Source: Heterocephalus glaber (taxonomy: Eukaryota; Chordata; Mammalia; Rodentia; Bathyergidae). From it: a DNA stretch of 64,000 nucleotides. Below, piece after piece: positions 23,157 through 35,830 of this stretch. The first letter of the stretch is position 1. Every line of letters starts with the position of its first letter. The position numbers were made by a program, and so were the translations under genes. The stretch covers positions 1,843,326-1,907,325 of the forward strand of contig NW_004624881.1 in assembly GCF_000247695.1 (NCBI RefSeq), read 5' to 3'. Below the pieces are notes generated by a model that made no database searches, had not been told where the DNA came from, and saw only the letters and a list, made by a program, of their open reading frames with translations.

Positions 23157-23239
23157 TGTAAGACCAAGGGCCTTACCAAATGCTCCGAGAAGCTGACTGC
23201 AGTGAAGCACACCCGGGGATCCCAGCAGTGCCTCCAAAA
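23157..23239 (-). repeat. Tandem duplicate of the LTR tail and primer-binding region
   Basis: An 83-base block repeats the first part (plus orientation) of the adjacent LTR, starting TGTAAGACCAAGGGCCTTAC like 16413 and 23240, followed by a degenerate second primer-binding-like stretch. As a result the U5 end occurs twice in tandem. The 3' LTR begins like this duplicate and continues like the main copy. Confidence 0.85.
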
Positions 23240-23806
23240 TGTAAGACCAAGGGCCTTACCAAACACTCCAAGGAGCTGACTGCAGTGAAGAACACCCGGG
23301 AGGGAACACACTGGACAAGTTGGAAAGTAAAACAGACCTTTATTAGTCTGGCCAGAGAGCACTCCCAAAGCAAAGTAACTTAGAGAGGCAGCTGGCTCAG
23401 AGTCCGAGGCTGTTTATATAGGGGGTTGAGGGGGAGGATAACATGTAGATTTATGAGAAAAGGAACAAGGGTTAGTGGTTGACTGTCACGTACTGATGGT
23501 CATACACACACTAATGGTCACAACTATCATGTACTGATGGTCAGCAGACACACACACACTAATGGTCACAACTGTCACGTAGTGATGGTCGGCAGACACA
23601 TTGATGGACTGTCCTACAGATAGTGGGTCCAGGAACGTCCATTCTCTGGACAAACAAGGATTTGAGTAATTTACCTTTAAAACTCCATGTCTGTTACAAA
23701 TTTTATCTAGCTTCCCAGAACTAACAAGCTTCTTAATCATTAGCTCACATTTAATTGCAGTCAGGGCTACAAGAATTCTAAGATTACAAGGTTTTGCAGT
23801 CCCACA
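23240..23806 (-). repeat. 5' LTR of the provirus (567 bp)
   Basis: The minus strand runs TGTGGGACTGC to GGTCTTACA. The TATA-like box TATATAAAC is at 23412-23420 and the poly(A) signal AATAAA at 23339-23344, in the usual U3-R order. About two units of the U3 tandem repeat lie at 23487-23600. Pairs with 16413-17033. Confidence 0.95.
23412..23420 (-). promoter_or_regulatory. TATA-like box in the 5' LTR
   Basis: The minus strand reads TATATAAAC about 75 bases upstream of the AATAAA, as expected for a retroviral core promoter. The same position in the 3' LTR has lost it. Confidence 0.6.
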
Positions 23807-23810
23807 ATAT
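23807..23810. repeat. Proviral target-site duplication, right (ATAT)
   Basis: Partner of 16409-16412, directly after the terminal CA of the provirus. Confidence 0.88.
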
Positions 23811-24639
23811 CATAGGAAAATTCTTTTACTTTATAGTCTACAAATATTCACTTTCCCAAAGCCAATGTTTTGGAATAGATTGATTTGCTCAATGGTTTAA
23901 TTATTCATTTAATTTCATAATATAATTATTTTTCTCATTCAATGAAATAAAAAGCACCTAATGAAAAAATAGCTGTACTGAAAAAGTACTTCAATTTTTC
24001 CTGCCTATGTTTCTGTTGACTAGTAATTGTCTATCACCAAGTGTTACTTTAGGCCAGTGTAATGGTTTGCATGTGTTTGATGCAGCCTTTCAAGTTCAGG
24101 AGAAAATACATTGGAAGAAATTTCACAAGTCTTATGTGCAAGTCTTTGTTTTACCAACAAAAATCATGAAACCCTCAGTAAATTAAACTACTAACCCTAA
24201 ATACTATTTATAATGGGAATAGTAAAAAAATTAGAGATCACTTCTATATATAACAATTACTAGATGGTTTTTTTGGTGAAGTTAGGACTGCCTTTCTCCC
24301 AACTAATTTACTTGTTAAGCTCACCCTAAAAATTCCATGAATTTTAAAACTATGAGAAATGATCACAATATATGATAAATGCTTAATTTTAAAATTCTTA
24401 CAGTGATTAATACCCTAATAATACACCCCCTCACTTTCAAAACAATCACCTTGTTCTTTCCACTTTTTGAAGCAGATCTGGAAGTCCTCTTTTGTGTCTT
24501 TATGGATGTGATCAAATGCACAGTGAATTCCTTATGACTGTCATCCAATGGAAAGGCAGGCATATAGAAATATGATGATGCATCTTCATGTACTTGATCA
24601 CTCCACTGGTCCTGTGTATGTGCTTGGACCATTTGTCAA
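23811..24639. other. Unit B continued after the provirus, no gene
   Basis: Colinear with unit A 3925-4570. An 89-codon minus frame (24363-24632) is not open in unit A. Confidence 0.6.
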
Positions 24640-25310
24640 ATATCAGTTAGCTGAATATCCCTGGAGACTATTCTTTATTGTGTTACATTGAGACATTTTT
24701 CTGATTTTGTGCAAATATCATGCTGTTTTTACTATTATAGATTTGTAGTATAACTTGAAGTCCTGGAATGTGATGCCTGCCTCTTGCTTTGGTCTTGTGA
24801 CCCAGGACTTCTTTTACTATTCTCAGTTCCAATGGATTCCATTCAAATTTTAGGATAGTTTTCTCTTATTCAGTGAGGTATGACATCTGGCTACTTTGAT
24901 TGGGATTGTTTTAAATCTGGGCATTGATATTGGAAGTATGGCCATTTGGACAATATTATTTTAGCTTATAGAGCAACTGAAAATATCTTTGTATTTTCTG
25001 ATATTGTCTTTGATCTCCTTTTTTCAGAGTTCTGGATTTTTGATATAGAGAGCTCTCACTCAATGATTAAAATTTACTTAGCAACTTCTTTATTGCACAG
25101 CACAGGATCCTATTTATGTAGGGAGGGATCCTCATATTTTATTCAATATGTGCCATTGGTTTTCCAACTTCTAATAGCATATTTGTTGAAATGACCCTGC
25201 AAACCATATTTTCTTTGCATCACATGCATTGTAAATATTTTTCTTTTTATCTTTTTAACTGTTTTAACTTTAACATATTTCAATTTTTCATTTTAGTCTA
25301 TCACAACTTA
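24640..25310 (-). mobile_element. Ancient LINE-1 ORF2 fragment
   Basis: The plus strand shows the reverse of an ORF2 region common to old mammalian L1s: ATCATGCTGTTTTTACTATT (24717-24736), TATAACTTGAAGTCCTGGAA, and GGAAGTATGGCCATTTGGAC (24930-24949). Much diverged, no frame kept. Absent from units A and C. Confidence 0.7.
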
Positions 25311-25539
25311 TTCTTTTAAAATAGATATTATGATCATATGCAAATTCATTAAATCCAATATCTCTTATTTTGTACACCGCACACATGGTGTTAGGTCCAT
25401 CAGGCTTGAGTAGCCCCGACTCTATGACTTTGCCCACTGCAGCCCACACAGCCTCTCCTTTGGGCTGATGATACTTCCTCCTGGCAGTTTTCTTTAACAA
25501 ATATTTTTGTTCCTGGCCCTTCTGACTTCCTGTGATCAC
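25288..25539 (-). other. Unrecognised 83-codon open frame
   Basis: The minus-strand frame includes KTARRKYHQPKGEAVWAAVG and SGLLKPDGPNTMCAVYKIRD. The composition is protein-like (charged, with Trp and Gly-Pro turns) rather than low-complexity, but I do not recognise the family. It lies in a block unique to unit B between an L1 fragment and possible LTR sequence, so it could be a retrocopy fragment or ERV-derived. No start context or partner exon is evident. Confidence 0.25.
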
Positions 25540-25739
25540 TATTGTACATTTGGATTCATTCCCACAGCTTCATCTACCTACTTTTTGGAGGCTTCTTGCC
25601 TAGACTCTGGCTAGAATCCTTCTGGCCTCATAATCCTGCATTCTGCATCCTAAAGAACCAGCAGCAAGTGGGTGATGCCATTGTCCTTTGCCAGCTTGAG
25701 AAGCAGCCCAGTGCAGGGAACAGGGAAAGAGGACATTAC

Positions 25740-26243
25740 TAGAACCTCTGCAGTAAATCCTAGTCTCCTGGGAGCCATGGCAGCATAAGGAGAATTAACT
25801 TATAGAGGAAAGGTAGAAAAATGAGACTTTGAGAAGAAGCTGAGCTCTGAGACTGATCTATGCTGCTCTGGGTGGCAAAGATGAAAGCCCCTGAACGTGC
25901 CACACTTTTATTCAGTACATCGGGTGAAACAAATGTTACAACTCAGGACAGAGAATTCAGTATACTGGAACAAACAGGTGTAACAGGTCATGGGGGGTAG
26001 GGGCAGCTGAAATCATAGAACAATGAGGAACTATGTAGATAAAGATTTTGCCCTCCCAGGATGTCTTCAGCTGGTGTAATCTTGTCCTGAATCATCACAA
26101 CATCACTGGAACATTGAGGTTTTAGCTGTGACTGGAGGCCAAAATGGAGTTATGTCTCAAAATGCCACATTTGGCCTGTAGGCCAGAGTACTAGGCCTAA
26201 GCAAATGATTTTTCCTAAAAATTATGTACAATTGCTCCTGACA
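25740..26243 (-). mobile_element. Possible solo LTR of an unidentified ERV
   Basis: On the minus strand it would open TGTCAGGAGCAATTGTACAT (26243 downwards) and carries AATAAAAGTGTGGCACG around 25905-25918, an arrangement like an LTR poly(A) region. The end near 25740 and any flanking duplication are unclear. Absent from units A and C. Family not recognised. Confidence 0.35.
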
Positions 26244-28599
26244 CCCCAACCTCCTGAATCATGGGTGCAGAAGACTCTGACCACCAGGATAGCCGAGTAT
26301 CATGAAATAAGACCAAGGGAACCAATTACCTATGCAGCCCTTCTTCAGCATGGGGATCAGGGGCTCACTGCTTAAATGAAAAGGTTATATTTAGCACCAC
26401 TGAGCTAGCAATAAATGAGGTCTTGCGAGTTGCAACAGTGTATTTATTGTTGGCATGTTTCTACTTGTTCCCATTCAAACTGCTTGATTTTCTTAGAATG
26501 TCACTAATCTCTTAAACAACCAAACTTCTTTGATGCCAACAGTATGTGTGCATTTATTTGGGCAAAAATCTTAAGATTTTAAACTTTTTCTATACTATAT
26601 TTAGCCCCAGATCTCACTGTGCATCTGGCCAAAAGCAGCCAGCATTACCTATGGCATGGCCTGAATGTTGGGTGGCCTCGACCTTTCCTCCACCAGAACA
26701 ATGAGTCCCACTGCATTTAATATCAGCTCCCCATGAAGTGTGAGGATATGGGCAAATACAGAATGATTTTTAACATTCATGCCTCTTGTCTACATCCCAA
26801 TATTATTCTACTTCCCCTTAAAACCTCCTGAGCCTTGCTTTACTGCCAACATTTCTATCAGCATTCTTGTCCTCTGAACTCTAACCAGGATAACCATCAA
26901 GTTCTGCTTAAAACATTGTAGGCCTTCTCTATTCTGGGTCTTCAAACCTTTCCAAAATCCTCATCAATGCAATTCTAAACTTCATGGTCAGGCAGAGTCA
27001 CAGCAATGGCTCTGCACCTTGTGTCTTTTTCTGGTATAATCCCATCTCTTGGACCAAATATATGACAACAACTTAAAGGAGTAGAGATTTAATTTGGCTA
27101 ATGGTTTCAGATTTTTTAGTTCATGAACTGCTCCCTACAAAGCAGAAATATCATGGTAGAAGGTCATGATGAAGATAAGGTGCAGATCAAGGGAATAGTG
27201 GTAGAAAAGAAGGGGTTAGGGACCAAATATAGACCTCAAGGTCATGACTCAATGGCACAGACAGATACACCCATAAGTGAACTTTACTCATCCCTAGGTC
27301 AAGATGACAATAAAGGCTAATCACTGCAGTCAGTATACAACATTATAATGATTTTTCCAAGTCTTTGAGCATTGGTGCCACATTGTGTCATTGTCATAAT
27401 TTAGTTATTTGTCCAAATACAGAATTTGCAGTTCATGATGTCAAGTTAGCTGAATGATTCTTTATATTATAATTTTTCCATTATCCTAACCATGCTCTAA
27501 CCATGTGACATGTTTGGATGACTCTTTATGAGCATGAAACATTTTTGAGAATTACAGCACATGGTGGAGAAAATGAGAATGGATGGGGGAATATAATAGT
27601 AAGTGACTGAGTATATTCTTTATGAACAGCCATCAGGAAATCAACTAACCAAAGTGAGATACATCACAAATGAGACACCACAAGAGCTTGCATTGTTTAC
27701 CTGAGGAGCACCTATGTCATTTTTGTCACAGAGTTTCAGCACACCAGATGGACTTATCCAAGTACAACACTAGATGTTGACAGTCACCACAGTCTCTGAT
27801 GATCATCTGACAGATGGTACAAGGAAAACCCACTGTCTACATCAATTTAGAAATAGAAGGGGAGTTTTCTGGGCGGGGTAGCTTTAGTTGCAGTACACAA
27901 TATGTGAGGTACTTTTATTGTCACAAGCTCATTTACATTTATGCCAAGCCAATGTAGAAGCATTTTTCAAAACATGTCCAATTAAGAGTGTTTATACCTG
28001 ATGCCAAATTTTTGTTTGGGCTTTAGTGGTAATTAAGATTTACAGATAAATATTGAGTTTCAATTAGCTATGTCATCCCAGTACCAATAGAAATTCATTT
28101 CCACTTTATGCAACATGAACTTGCTCACATGTCTGCTAGTTAATAAATGCTTCATGGATAAACTTATATTCTGGACACACACAGAAGAGAGTTCCTTGAA
28201 GGATTCTTCAGGCTTTCATTTCTACCATTATAGAAGTACTAGTAATATCCAGGCTCTGTTATCTAAGGTTCCATTATTGAAGATAGTTATTTTTGAACAC
28301 TACTAAAGATTGCAAAATCAGAGCTATAAATTCTTCTCCAAACTGTGGTGTTATCTCTTGTTTGGTTTTCTTAATCAATCTGTGGCATAGTTTAACTATA
28401 AAGCACTCACTGTACATTTTGTGTAGCACTAAATTAAAGCTTCCAAACTGAATGCATGAAAATAAAAAATATGCTTAAGAGTGAAATGGTACATTTGATA
28501 CATCAATTAAATTTCATTACAAGGTAAACCAGAGAATCTTAAATATCATTAAAGCACTCATGATTAATATGATGGTGTATCTTCCCTATGGTCTGTCCC
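26244..28599. other. Unit B middle part, no gene
   Basis: 26244-26740 is unique and unassigned (a second AATAAATACAC motif on the minus strand near 26440 hints at another LTR-like piece). 26800-27465 matches unit C 54860-55535 and is missing from unit A. 27490-28600 matches A 4620-5700. No conserved reading frame. Confidence 0.6.
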
Positions 28600-28915
28600 C
28601 TAACACAGGTTCCTCAATGTGAGAGGAATGAGAGATGATGGAAGCTTTAAGAGGTGGCCTACTGAGAGGCAAATAAATTTTGGTTTAGAATCCTCAGAAG
28701 AGATTCATACACTGCCTCCAGGAGTGACCTGTTTACCAAAAGTTTGCTTCAATAGTGCACACTGCTCTCAGCTGCTCACCAGCACCAGTGTCCATGCTGT
28801 GCTCTTGGAAATCCAGAACCATGTGATAAATAAATAAATACACTGAAAAAGCAAATTTATCACCACAGGCATTTTGTTATTCTGAGGAATAAACAGACCA
28901 AGAAACAAGACACAC
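28600..28915 (+). mobile_element. Candidate MLT1/MaLR-like LTR remnant (unit B)
   Basis: Copy of 5700-6035. The same AATAAA run (28829-28845) and the ending TTTTGTTATTCTGAGGAA, then GACCAAGAAAC, are visible. The internal 72-codon frame (28619-28837) is open in both copies but has no features of a gene. Confidence 0.45.
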
Positions 28916-31653
28916 ACAGTGTTGAGCTAGGGTTCCTGAAGGATTACAAGTTCCTAGTCACTATGCTATCTATCCATGTATCATCATAAAAGCTACACTG
29001 AGGACAAGGAAGCTTTGTGGCAATGGGGGAGAGGAGCCTGGGTCCCTGAGCCTGGGAACGCTGTGCAGCAGTCATCTGTTTCTGAGGAGAAACCTCCTGG
29101 CCAGGGCAGCTAGTGGGTTTGGTTGAACAAGAAAGAAACTACTTATTATCAATAAAGAAATAGAAAATGACAGGACAACTGTAATTGTACATATATCCAT
29201 TGCTGGTAACTTTCATTTGTTCCACCACACAACATCTGATATCTTAAAGAATAATTGAAGGTCAGGAACTAAAGCTCTATGAATGAATTTTTCATGATCT
29301 GATCTGGTCATGCTTATTTTGGAACATGCTGTATTGAGTCTCTGGAAAACAGGGACACAGAGGATGACATCTGCTTCACTGTTCAGATAACTTTTTATGT
29401 ATTAATTTCTGTTTTTCCATTAATGTTAGTAATGCATTAGTCTCATACTAGTACCTGTGAAATTCGGACTTCAAAATCTTCAGCTAAGGGAACTATTTCA
29501 GCTGCATATGACATATGTGTGCTTGTATGGTAGGTTGAATTGTATCATATTCTGGTGATTATTTTAGGTAATTGCTTCTTCCCATGTTTTCTTAGGTGCT
29601 GTGTTTTATATGTGGCCCAAGTCCAAAGGCAGAAATCATAGTGAGGGAAATTTACCCTGGAATAGAGCATCACAGCACATGCAAATTTAATATTTCCTTG
29701 AGCTGGACTTGAAAGGGTAACTGAGAAATCTATAAGCTAAGGAAATTTATGAGGGCATTTCATGGAAATAAAACCCTGTAAGCAAACATAGAATTTACAT
29801 TAATAAAAATGTTGAGATGTCCAGTATAGTCGTTATTGTGGTCAATTATTATAAAACTTGGATTTCAAATCATATAAAATCATGACGCTGCTTTCATATA
29901 TATATTATATTTCACCCATGGTACAATTTATGGAGAATTAACAGTCACACTAATTTTGTTGTCCACATTTTAAAATTGGGGGCCAATTAACTCCAACATA
30001 TCACAGAGATCACAAACATCAAGGAGTAATCCTTGGATTTCCATTTCTGTACAGAATCAGGATGTGCTGTGCAGAATGGAAAAGTACAGTGAATTCAGCT
30101 CAGGGAAACTTGAGAATTTGTTTGCACTGAAAAGGAGGGACATGTAATAAGAAGTCTTGGAAAAAGGGGACCAGGTTTCTAATAACCCCATCTGTTGTTT
30201 TCACGAAGGAAATTAAAATTTTCCTTAATATGGCTTGCAGCAGTGATCTATACCATGTCCCAGCATCAGCACCATCAGGTACCACTGGATTTGAGATTGA
30301 CTTTTTGTGTTCAAAGGATTTTCCTCTTCACTAGGCAAATAATGCTAAGGGGAAATAAAACACATGCAATTCAAAGATTTAACAGACAAAACAATTCCTA
30401 TAAAGTATTTGAAAACCACATGAATGTACCACTGTCAGTAAATATTTTTATGCACATAAAATGCAGAATTGTGAATATTGTTGTACTGGCAAAGTAATTA
30501 CCTATAAAGTGGTAAAGTATGTATGATAATATTTTCAATATTATGATCAAACAATTCTGGTTTTTGCCACATAAGATAAAATAATACTGAGTTTAGACCT
30601 CTCCATATAGCCAATTTTAACACTGAAAAGATAATTTTAATCAGATCATTTCTGAATTGAATGCTTCAAACCAAGCACAGGTAAATAAATTAAATTTAAA
30701 ACAATGATTTAAGAATAATGAAATTTTTAGCAAAAAATATGAGAGCAAGCAGAAGGGAATTATGAGAAGAAATTTGGCACCTCATTAAATATTAGAATGT
30801 ATTCTTAAGAGAAGGTTGCAGGTAGGAAAACTACTTCAATAAGTTTCTTTTTCTTTCCATCTGTCTGTCCATCTTTATTTCATTTTTTCTTCATTTTATC
30901 AAATACAGACAAAGCAGTACAAGATGGCAACAGCATATACACTGCCAATAGTAAAATAGAATTTTCACATCCCAAAAGAAATAACGTCTTGCACAGATGA
31001 CAGAGAAAATAGGGAAAGAATGGGCTCACACACAGGTCTGGAAGAGCATCTGAAGTGAGAGGAAGGTGCAATATGACTGGCCTGTTGTCGTTTAGATCCA
31101 AGTCATTGTGAAAGGAAGCTCAGGTTCATGCATTAGATCTATTAGGGAAAACTGAGGAGAGCATCAGCCACCGAAGGACCACATCACAGTCATTCTCCAC
31201 CCATAAGACCTAGAGGATGAGGAGCAGATGTAGGATTTGAATATCTAGAGTTGTTGCAGAAGCTCTCATAGAGTTGGTCAGGAAAGCCATGCAAAACTAA
31301 AGCGAGTGGAAAAAAAACACACCAGGTGTCCTGTAGAACAATGAAACAGTTAAATATGGTAAATAAGTAAAATATTGCTAGGACTGGGTTGCATTTTAAG
31401 TAATTTATTGATTACTTCATACATTTTATGATTATACACACTGTTAGAATATGTATCAGCAGTTTGGGAAAGGAAATTGAAATGGAAAACATAACATTCA
31501 CTATATTTCAAGATAACTATGTCCATTTACTCTATCCTGAGTTCCTGATTAAAACCCACATTGAAGTTCTCATGAATGGTCTACATTCTGCCTGTAGCAC
31601 CCTCTGCTCACTTTAACCTCTGCCTCTGTAGAGACCACAGCAGGTGGGCAGAC
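28916..31653. other. Unit B flank before the OR pseudogene, no gene
   Basis: Colinear with unit A 6035-6300 and 7690-9945 but without the twin-primed L1 and the CTTT expansion of A. Nothing coding is kept in both copies. Confidence 0.6.
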
Positions 31654-32540
31654 ATGGACAACCTCATCATATTCACAGAGTTCCTCCTCATGGATGTTGC
31701 AGGCTCCCAGGTGCTCCAGGTTCTGCAAAGTGTGCTGTTCTTACTGATTTATCTGGGAACACTAACAGGGAATCTTGTGACTGTCACTGTCATCATCACA
31801 GACACACATCTGCACTCTCCCATGTACATTTTTATAAGCAATGTGGCCCTCCAAGAACTTGGCAAGATCTCAGTTTTTTTCAGGGCCATAGTGAATTTCA
31901 TGACAAGCAATAACACAATATCCTTGAAAGAGTGTGCTGTACAAATTTTCCTCTATGTCCTTTTTGGATCAGTGGAGATTGCCCTCCTGGTGGTCATGTC
32001 CTATGTCCACTATGTGGCCATTTCCCACCCTCTGCACTATAGGCTCATCATGACCCCAATTCATGGTGAGCTCCTGGGCCTCTGGTCTGGTCTACTCTGC
32101 TAGCCACAGGGGATGTATATTCAGGCTTCCCTTCACAAAGGGAATGTGATCCAGCTGTATTTCTCTGGTATTTATCAAATTCTGAAGATTTCATCTTCAG
32201 ATGTACGGTTTTCTGAATTTTTATTGATTGTTGTAAGTGTTTACATTGTCTTCATATGTTTTAAATTTTTGTTTGTGTCATACATTAATGTATTTTCAAC
32301 TGTTCTTAACATGCATTTCATGGAAACACATAACAAAGCCATACCCACCTGTACCCCATTCTCCTTTTGTTTTGCATCTCTGGGGTGGTGGATGTCTTCA
32401 GTCATATTGCAAATAAACCATGCCTTAGGAATCTGCTGACTGCCATGTTCTACAGCTTGGTGCCTCCATTTGTGATCTGACATCTACTATCTACAAAACA
32501 GGGATTTCAATGCTGCCCTCTAAAAATGTTCAACAGATAT
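31654..32540 (+). pseudogene. Olfactory receptor pseudogene, OR14-like (unit B)
   Basis: Paralogue of 9946-10846. It opens MDNLIIFTEFLLMDVAGSQV and keeps the TM1 GN motif (LTGNLVTVTV), LHSPMYIF, and MSYVHYVAISHPLHY, in which DRY is VHY and the usual Cys after AI is Ser. The first frame stays open to a TAG at 32101, where a loss of about 16 bases relative to unit A removes part of TM4 and shifts the frame. Later parts (YQILKISSSDVRFSEFLL, FVSYINVFSTVL) lie in another frame, and the TM6-TM7 end is again shifted. AATAAA at 32567-32572 follows. The lesions differ from those of unit A. Confidence 0.92.
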
Positions 32541-34259
32541 TCTTAGTTCACAGTCAAGGGTTTTTGAATAAAACATAAATATCAATCCATCAGTTGAAAG
32601 TAGTTTTATTCATATTTCATATATATTTTAAAAACTGGAATATAAGTGGTGGATAACTTGTTTTAGTTGTCTCCATGATTTAGTTGTCTGTACTTGTTAT
32701 GATGAAGTACAATTTTGTTTTAGTTTTCATGCTGACTTTCTTGTATATTTCATAGTTTCTAAAAAATCTAGAAGTCTAGTCAATACTGAAAAAATATTTT
32801 GAAAATACTTGGGATCACTTTGAACTAAAAAGAAAGACAGGCACCATAAAGCAGGGCATGCCTTATATGTTCCACCTTCACAGATGCCTGTGGTATTGAG
32901 AGAACCTCAGGTGGCAGATCTTCCCAACCTGGAGAAGTGCACTGAGTGGTCCTGTGAGAAGACCCTGCTGTCTGCACTGTGCTCTTTGCACTCGCTCTTC
33001 CACTCAGGCTGGGATAAGGAACAAGGTCATTAGACAGCGGGAAAACTCAGGCCTGAGGACACAATGCAATGATTAGCGCTCAGTCCCTTGCCAGCCCCTT
33101 CTGCTGCATCTGCTTAAATTATTTTGCTTCCTTAATTGAAAATTAAGACACAAAACAACTCAACCAAAAAAAATGTAATTTGGAATATTTTGGTTTCTCC
33201 CTGTGTTCTGGATGAAAAAATGTAGCCATGCTCATGGAGACAGATGGAATGATTGCTATTTTGATTTGCCTAAAGAGCAGCAAGTGAGGCTTGCACTGTG
33301 TGGAACATTTTTCTCATCAGATCGATTCACTCAAAATGGAAAATGTTTTATTTTTCTCACTCCAAAAATCTGAACCTGCATTCTGCTAACTAAAGCACAT
33401 ATTAGCAATTTTCTATTTCAGAACTGAATCCAAAATTCCCTCCTTTTCCATCTAGAAGCCCTATAGGGGAAAACCTCAGCATCGAGGTGCTGGTGCCCAT
33501 TTAGCCTCAGTCCAGCACTGGAACAATAGGTTCATCAGGCTCCCTGTATCTCATACTTATTGTTCCTCTTAGAAGCAGGTGGTGTTTGACACCATGGGCC
33601 TTCTGTCATCCAGATCTCATGCGCTGGTGAGGATCTGGAAGTGGCTCATCCTCCTGTGATTTCTGAGAAACCTCTGTTTTGAATGTTTCATCACTGATGA
33701 TGCTGCATCTGTTCTTCAGCTTTATCTAGGTTTAGGTAACATTGAATTTTTTATGGGTGTAAGGTGCAAATCTTGATTTGATTTCTGCATTGTTATGAAA
33801 TATTTGCACCAACCAAACTAATCAACATATCCACTTTTCTTTGCAAAATATGTCTCCACCTAGATCATTATTATAACTATTTTAAAGTGAAAATATCACT
33901 TTCAATTTTATATTTAAATGGCACTCTTACAAAGGTAGGGAGTTAACAATTCTGAATCTTTGAATGTTTGAATTATTTTGTCCTGTTTATTTCCATCTAA
34001 ATTTATATGTAAGCTTTATGTCCAGATTTATATCAAATATTTGAATGAACAAGTAGATTCATTTCTAATTTCCATTGTTAATTTATAAAACTATGTCATT
34101 CAAGTTCTTCTTTGGGTTTACTTTCTATGTGGAAATTATTTTTTTAATAAGAAATTTTTAAAATTCCCTATTACATGTGTGTTTGTATATTTTCAGGCAA
34201 TATACTATTATGACAATCTTTTAGCCTGGGTCCCTTCTGTTTCTAATTTTTTCACTGTT
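32541..34259. other. 3' flank of the OR pseudogene, unit B
   Basis: Colinear with 10850-12640 of unit A; no gene, RNA or recognised element. Confidence 0.6.
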
Positions 34260-35830
34260 TGTAAATTTATTTGTTTATTTTGTCATTGACAAACAACAAT
34301 TTTATGTCATTATAGTATGCAGTGTTATTTATTGATATAAGCTTTACAATGTGAAATGGTTAAGTGAGGCAAATTAAAAAATCTTTCACCCATTATGTTT
34401 ACCAATTTGGCGTGTGAATCTTTTAAAATCTACTCCTTTTAGGAATTGAAATCATTTTTTTTGACATTATAATTATTTATTATAATTATTATTAGCCATT
34501 GATGTGTTTTGAAGTATCCATTCATGTCTTTGGTTGAATTTTTAAATAGCTTAGTTGTCTCATTATTATTGAGTTTTAAAGGTTCTTCACATAATCCAGA
34601 TGCAAATTATTTATCAGAAATATGATTTGTAAATATTTCTTAATACTCTGTAACTTGTCTTTTCTTTTTCCCCATTAAGTTTATTGGTACATTTTAGGTA
34701 TAAAATACAGTTACATTCATCATTGGGATCTTGTACCATTACATGAATATCTTGGTTCTTATTTTTTACCCATTCCCCTGCCCTCCCTTCACCTCCTCCC
34801 AGCCTTCCCTATTTGCAAAGACTTTGTTTCCATTTTTTTCCTTTTCTTATAGTTTTTTTTTCCCCTTTTTTCCTTTCCCCTACCCCTCCCACTTCCCCTG
34901 CACATTTAGACCTTTCCTTCCTGTTGCACAATATCAATTATACATTTTTTTAAATTACAATATCAAGATCTAGGAGACAATACCACAGATTTTACAGAAT
35001 TTAAAAGGCTATAGAAAGCATATTTCAAAAATCTGTTTTGAAATAAATTTGACAACTTCTAAGAAGTACCTTGGAAGACAAATTAATGAAACTTACTCTG
35101 GAGGAAATATAAAATTTGAATAGCATCTATTAAAGAAAGTATATTCCTAGCTTGAAAACCTACCTATATGACAACAGCAGGCTCATATACATTTTAACTG
35201 TTAAATTATGTCAAACAATTAAAGCAGAAAAAAGAAGGAACACTTCTCCCCTCATATTAGGAATTCAACATTGTGCTAACTTCATCTCCCTAATGAGTGT
35301 ATAATTCAATCTTGTTATTGTACTGATCAGTATTTTTCTGATTCTAGAGTTGCACACCTTTCCTTGTGCTGTACTGTATATTTATCCTCTTCTTATGTCT
35401 ACTTTTTAATTGGGTTGTCTATTAATGAGCTAGAAGAATTCTTTATATATTCTGGTCATAGGTTATATGCATTGTAAATATGGTCTGTTTAAGGACTACT
35501 TTTCATTTTAATTATGTCATTTAAAGGTCTAAATTTTGATGGAATCTCGATTTTTTTCTTTTATACATCATGTCTTTTGTATACTAGGTAGTTCTTGCCT
35601 ACACTGAATTCATAAACATTCTCCCTTATAATTTCTTCTTAAAGTTTTATGCTTTTAGGCTTTTGTATTTAGGTTCATAGATCCCTTCAAGGAATTACAA
35701 TCTTTATAATGCATTACTCTTATAGTGGTCTTTCTCTACAGTAGATCAAAAGTAGTTCTTTCTGTTTAATTGAAATTTTATGTACTTTGATAAATACTTC
35801 CCCATTGCAATCAAACCCTCTTTGAAAGAA
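34260..35830 (-). mobile_element. Nested LINE-1 cluster in unit B
   Basis: 34260-34440 and 35695-36130 are the old L1 3' end shared with unit A (12640 onward). Within it, 34470-34655 and 35340-35690 read as another old minus-strand L1 ORF2 (GGTTCTTCACATAATCCAGA at 34581-34600; TTCTTTATATATTCTGGTCA at 35439-35458). Inside that again, 34665-34960 is a minus-strand 3' UTR of the young L1 family, and 34965-35290 a plus-strand old ORF2 fragment (AATTAATGAAACTTACTCTG at 35081-35100). The order is inferred from interruption only. Confidence 0.65.

Larger units (their letters stand above)
16413..23806 (-). mobile_element. Endogenous retrovirus, gammaretroviral-type gag-pol, minus strand
   Basis: A complete provirus layout in reverse: 5' LTR 23240-23806, primer-binding site, splice donor, gag, pro-pol, env, polypurine tract and 3' LTR 16413-17033, bounded by TG...CA ends and a 4-base ATAT duplication. 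The LTRs differ at about 17 of roughly 410 positions compared by eye, mainly transitions, about half the divergence between units A and B; this agrees with integration after the duplication. All reading frames carry stops or changes, so it is a fossil. Confidence 0.96.
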
